Part shown: piece after piece, positions 62,797-64,000 of the stretch | Layout: the number at the start of each line of letters is the position of its first letter | How positions within the stretch are numbered: position 1 is the stretch's first letter | Source: Flavobacterium azooxidireducens | Lineage (GTDB): Bacteria; Bacteroidota; Bacteroidia; Flavobacteriales; Flavobacteriaceae | Direction: 5' to 3' | DNA: 64,000 nt | Assembly: GCF_023195775.1 (NCBI RefSeq) | Contig: NZ_CP096205.1 | Coordinates: 3,040,001 to 3,104,000, forward strand | Position numbers and translations under genes: made by a program | The notes under the pieces: model-generated | Told to the model about the DNA's origin: nothing | The model's input: the letters and a program-made list of their open reading frames with translations, nothing else | Database searches by the model: none

Positions 62797-62858
62797 CAGA
62801 AGATAAAGACGATTAAATCTTACTCTTCTTAATTGATTTTAAATTGTGATGAAAACAT

Positions 62859-63503
62859 ATGAATAAAATAGGCTTTGTTTTTATTTTAATTTTTTTCAGT
62901 TGTCAGAATAAATCAGTTTCCGATACTAAAGTCGGCATTCAACCGTATGCTGATTTTTCAAAAACCAAAACAGACACTATCACAAAAATTATTCATGAAT
63001 TTTATGGTGTTGAAACGATTATTTTACCCAATAAACCTCATGACATTTCAACTTTTACTAAAGTGAAATCGCCTCGTTACAGAGCCGATAAGATCATCAA
63101 ACTTCAAAAAGAAAAACTTCCAGATTCATTAGATTATATTATCGGTCTAACCGAAAAAGACATTTCAACTTCAAAAAAAGAAAATGGAAAAGTAAAAGAA
63201 CCTGCCCATAAATATGAAGATTGGGGAATTATGGGTTTGGCTTATTGTCCGGGGAAAAGTTGTGTGGTTTCAACCTTTCGAATTCAACATAAAAATAAAG
63301 AAGTTCATTTTATGCGATTAAAGAAAGTCACCGTTCATGAATTCGGACACAATTTAGGTTTGCCACATTGTCCTGATAAAAAATGCGTGATGACTGATGC
63401 TGTTGAAAGTGTTGCTACGATTGATAAAGCTCAACTTGCTTTATGTGAAAAGTGTTCTAATCAAATCAAATCAAATAAAAACGGTTACATGAATTTCCTG
63501 TAG
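62859..63503 (+). CDS. Archaemetzincin-like zinc metalloprotease lipoprotein
   Basis: 214 residues. The zinc site HEFGHNLGLPHC is the extended HExxHxxGxxH motif, followed by CPDKKCVM and, 22 residues on, CEKC: the Cys-rich second zinc site that defines archaemetzincins. The start MNKIGFVFILIFFSC is a lipoprotein signal, so the enzyme is anchored in the envelope. Substrate unknown. The last codons lie inside the terminator stem. Confidence 0.88.
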   Translation: MNKIGFVFILIFFSCQNKSVSDTKVGIQPYADFSKTKTDTITKIIHEFYGVETIILPNKPHDISTFTKVKSPRYRADKIIKLQKEKLPDSLDYIIGLTEKDISTSKKENGKVKEPAHKYEDWGIMGLAYCPGKSCVVSTFRIQHKNKEVHFMRLKKVTVHEFGHNLGLPHCPDKKCVMTDAVESVATIDKAQLALCEKCSNQIKSNKNGYMNFL

Positions 63504-63512
63504 CCGTTTTTT
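63477..63512 (+). terminator. Terminator overlapping the end of the archaemetzincin-like gene
   Basis: AAAACGGTTACA pairs with TGTAGCCGTTTT (one G-T pair) followed by T. The stop codon TAG at 63501-63503 is inside the right arm. Confidence 0.8.
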
Positions 63513-63555
63513 ATTCACTTTGATAAAAACATCAATTACCGTCAATCTTTTGATA

Positions 63556-63702
63556 ATGTATAATTGTTTTGAACATTCCGACGATCCCGTTCCAAGAGTA
63601 GGTACTTTAGAATCACCAATTCCGTCTACGAAAGCATTGGAATATCAATATTTATAAAAAAAACGATTTGAAATAGAGTTGCCAGAATTGGTAGAATATT
63701 AA
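63556..63702 (+). pseudogene. Short ORF with an in-frame stop, probable gene remnant
   Basis: From an ATG the frame reads 33 residues including DDPVPRVGTLESPIPSTKAL and EYQYL, then TAA at 63655-63657, then in the same frame KKRFEIELPELVEY and a second stop, followed 6 bp later by a terminator. Composition on both sides of the TAA looks like ordinary protein, so this may be the tail of a lost gene with a nonsense mutation. Family not recognised. The 63734-63840 part of the spacer shows nothing. Confidence 0.4.
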
Positions 63703-63708
63703 TATAGG

Positions 63709-63733
63709 AAAGAGACTAAGGTCTCTTTTTTTT
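63709..63733 (+). terminator. Terminator after the broken ORF
   Basis: AAAGAGAC, loop TAAG, GTCTCTTT, then T run. Confidence 0.82.
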
Positions 63734-63846
63734 GTTTAAAATATTAAATTATTATCGCAATCGATATAGTTAGTAACTATTCTAATTTTCAATCTATTCC
63801 ATCCATTTACCTGATATTTATCAGATTTTAACATTTCATATCATTC

Positions 63847-63854
63847 TAACTTTG
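63847..63854 (+). promoter_or_regulatory. -7 element for the methylmalonyl-CoA epimerase gene
   Basis: TAACTTTG matches TAnnTTTG, 26 bp before the ATG at 63881. Confidence 0.5.
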
Positions 63855-63880
63855 TTGTATATTTTAAATACAATAAGGTC

Positions 63881-64000
63881 ATGAATTTATCACACATAGA
63901 ACATATTGGAATTGCTGTTAAAAGCTTAGATGAAGCTATTCCCTTTTGGGAAAACATGCTTGGTCTCAAATGCTACACTATTGAAGAAGTGAAAGAACAG
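63881..64000 (+). CDS. mce: Methylmalonyl-CoA epimerase, 3' end beyond the window
   Basis: Only the first 40 codons are present. MNLSHIEHIGIAVKSLDEAI and PFWENMLGL are the usual opening of methylmalonyl-CoA epimerase in the vicinal oxygen chelate superfamily, with the first metal-binding His in EHIGIAV. The enzyme interconverts (R)- and (S)-methylmalonyl-CoA in propionate metabolism. Other VOC proteins share this start, so the call rests on close similarity of the opening. Confidence 0.72.
   Translation, partial: MNLSHIEHIGIAVKSLDEAIPFWENMLGLKCYTIEEVKEQ

Noticed and set aside
62622..62816. Plus-strand frame of 64 codons overlapping the 55-residue membrane protein gene
   Set aside because: It is Cys- and Phe-rich without protein character, while the overlapping phase gives two clean membrane helices behind a -7 element.

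Overview
The window is a stretch of a low-GC Bacteroidetes chromosome, most likely a Flavobacterium or close relative in the Flavobacteriaceae. Three things point there. Two giant secreted proteins end in the type B C-terminal signal of the type IX secretion system. Upstream regions repeatedly carry the Bacteroidetes -7 element TAnnTTTG and lack strong Shine-Dalgarno sequences. Many families are typical of flavobacteria (DUF4920, DUF4294, the LETM1-related biofilm protein, FKBP-type lipoproteins, split transketolase). I saw no rRNA, tRNA, CRISPR array, phage or intact insertion sequence.

Layout. 1-9954 is the 3' part of a giant repeat-rich surface protein (at least 3317 residues), with thirteen PKD-like repeats arranged as near-identical 711-bp blocks. 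10-24 kb is housekeeping: a lipoprotein, an aminotransferase, a retropepsin-like/PDZ protein, a DUF1573 protein, valS, a 44-residue membrane protein, a DCC thiol protein with mutS2, ung, an S4 RNA-binding protein, an FKBP-like lipoprotein and a two-gene transketolase. 24-31 kb holds tgt, an LptF/LptG permease, an EamA transporter, accA and dnaB interrupted by a 343-residue LAGLIDADG intein. 31-37 kb is a cyanophycin locus: cyanophycin synthetase, cyanophycinase and a Thr-nucleophile isoaspartyl peptidase, next to an exported protein of a family often mislabelled asparagine synthetase B. 37-40 kb is a TPR histidine kinase/response regulator operon with an unknown third gene.

40-50.8 kb: a MazG-like protein, ilvE, a DUF4920/CxxCH lipoprotein pair with mnmD, a TIGR00266 protein, divergent oxyR and dps, and a SulP transporter with a beta-carbonic anhydrase. 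50.8-54.4 kb is accessory: a truncated response regulator start and a small block of envelope genes bracketed by two copies of the 3' end of the LETM1-related gene, which looks like an insertion that re-created the gene end. 54.4-61.2 kb: an M42 peptidase, DUF4294 and TerC proteins, and a second type IX substrate. 61.5-64 kb: a DUF2383 protein, a transposase remnant, a 55-residue membrane protein, an archaemetzincin-like lipoprotein, a broken small ORF, and the start of a methylmalonyl-CoA epimerase gene cut by the window edge.

The main unexplained signal is in the convergent intergenic spacer 57313-57849. Two opposed -7 promoter motifs each lead into a short sequence sharing the core GAATAAATTTGGG and then a strong intrinsic terminator, as expected for a pair of related small RNAs. 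A looser third example lies at 37163-37262, also between convergent genes. Several imperfect palindromes between genes look like dispersed repeat families.
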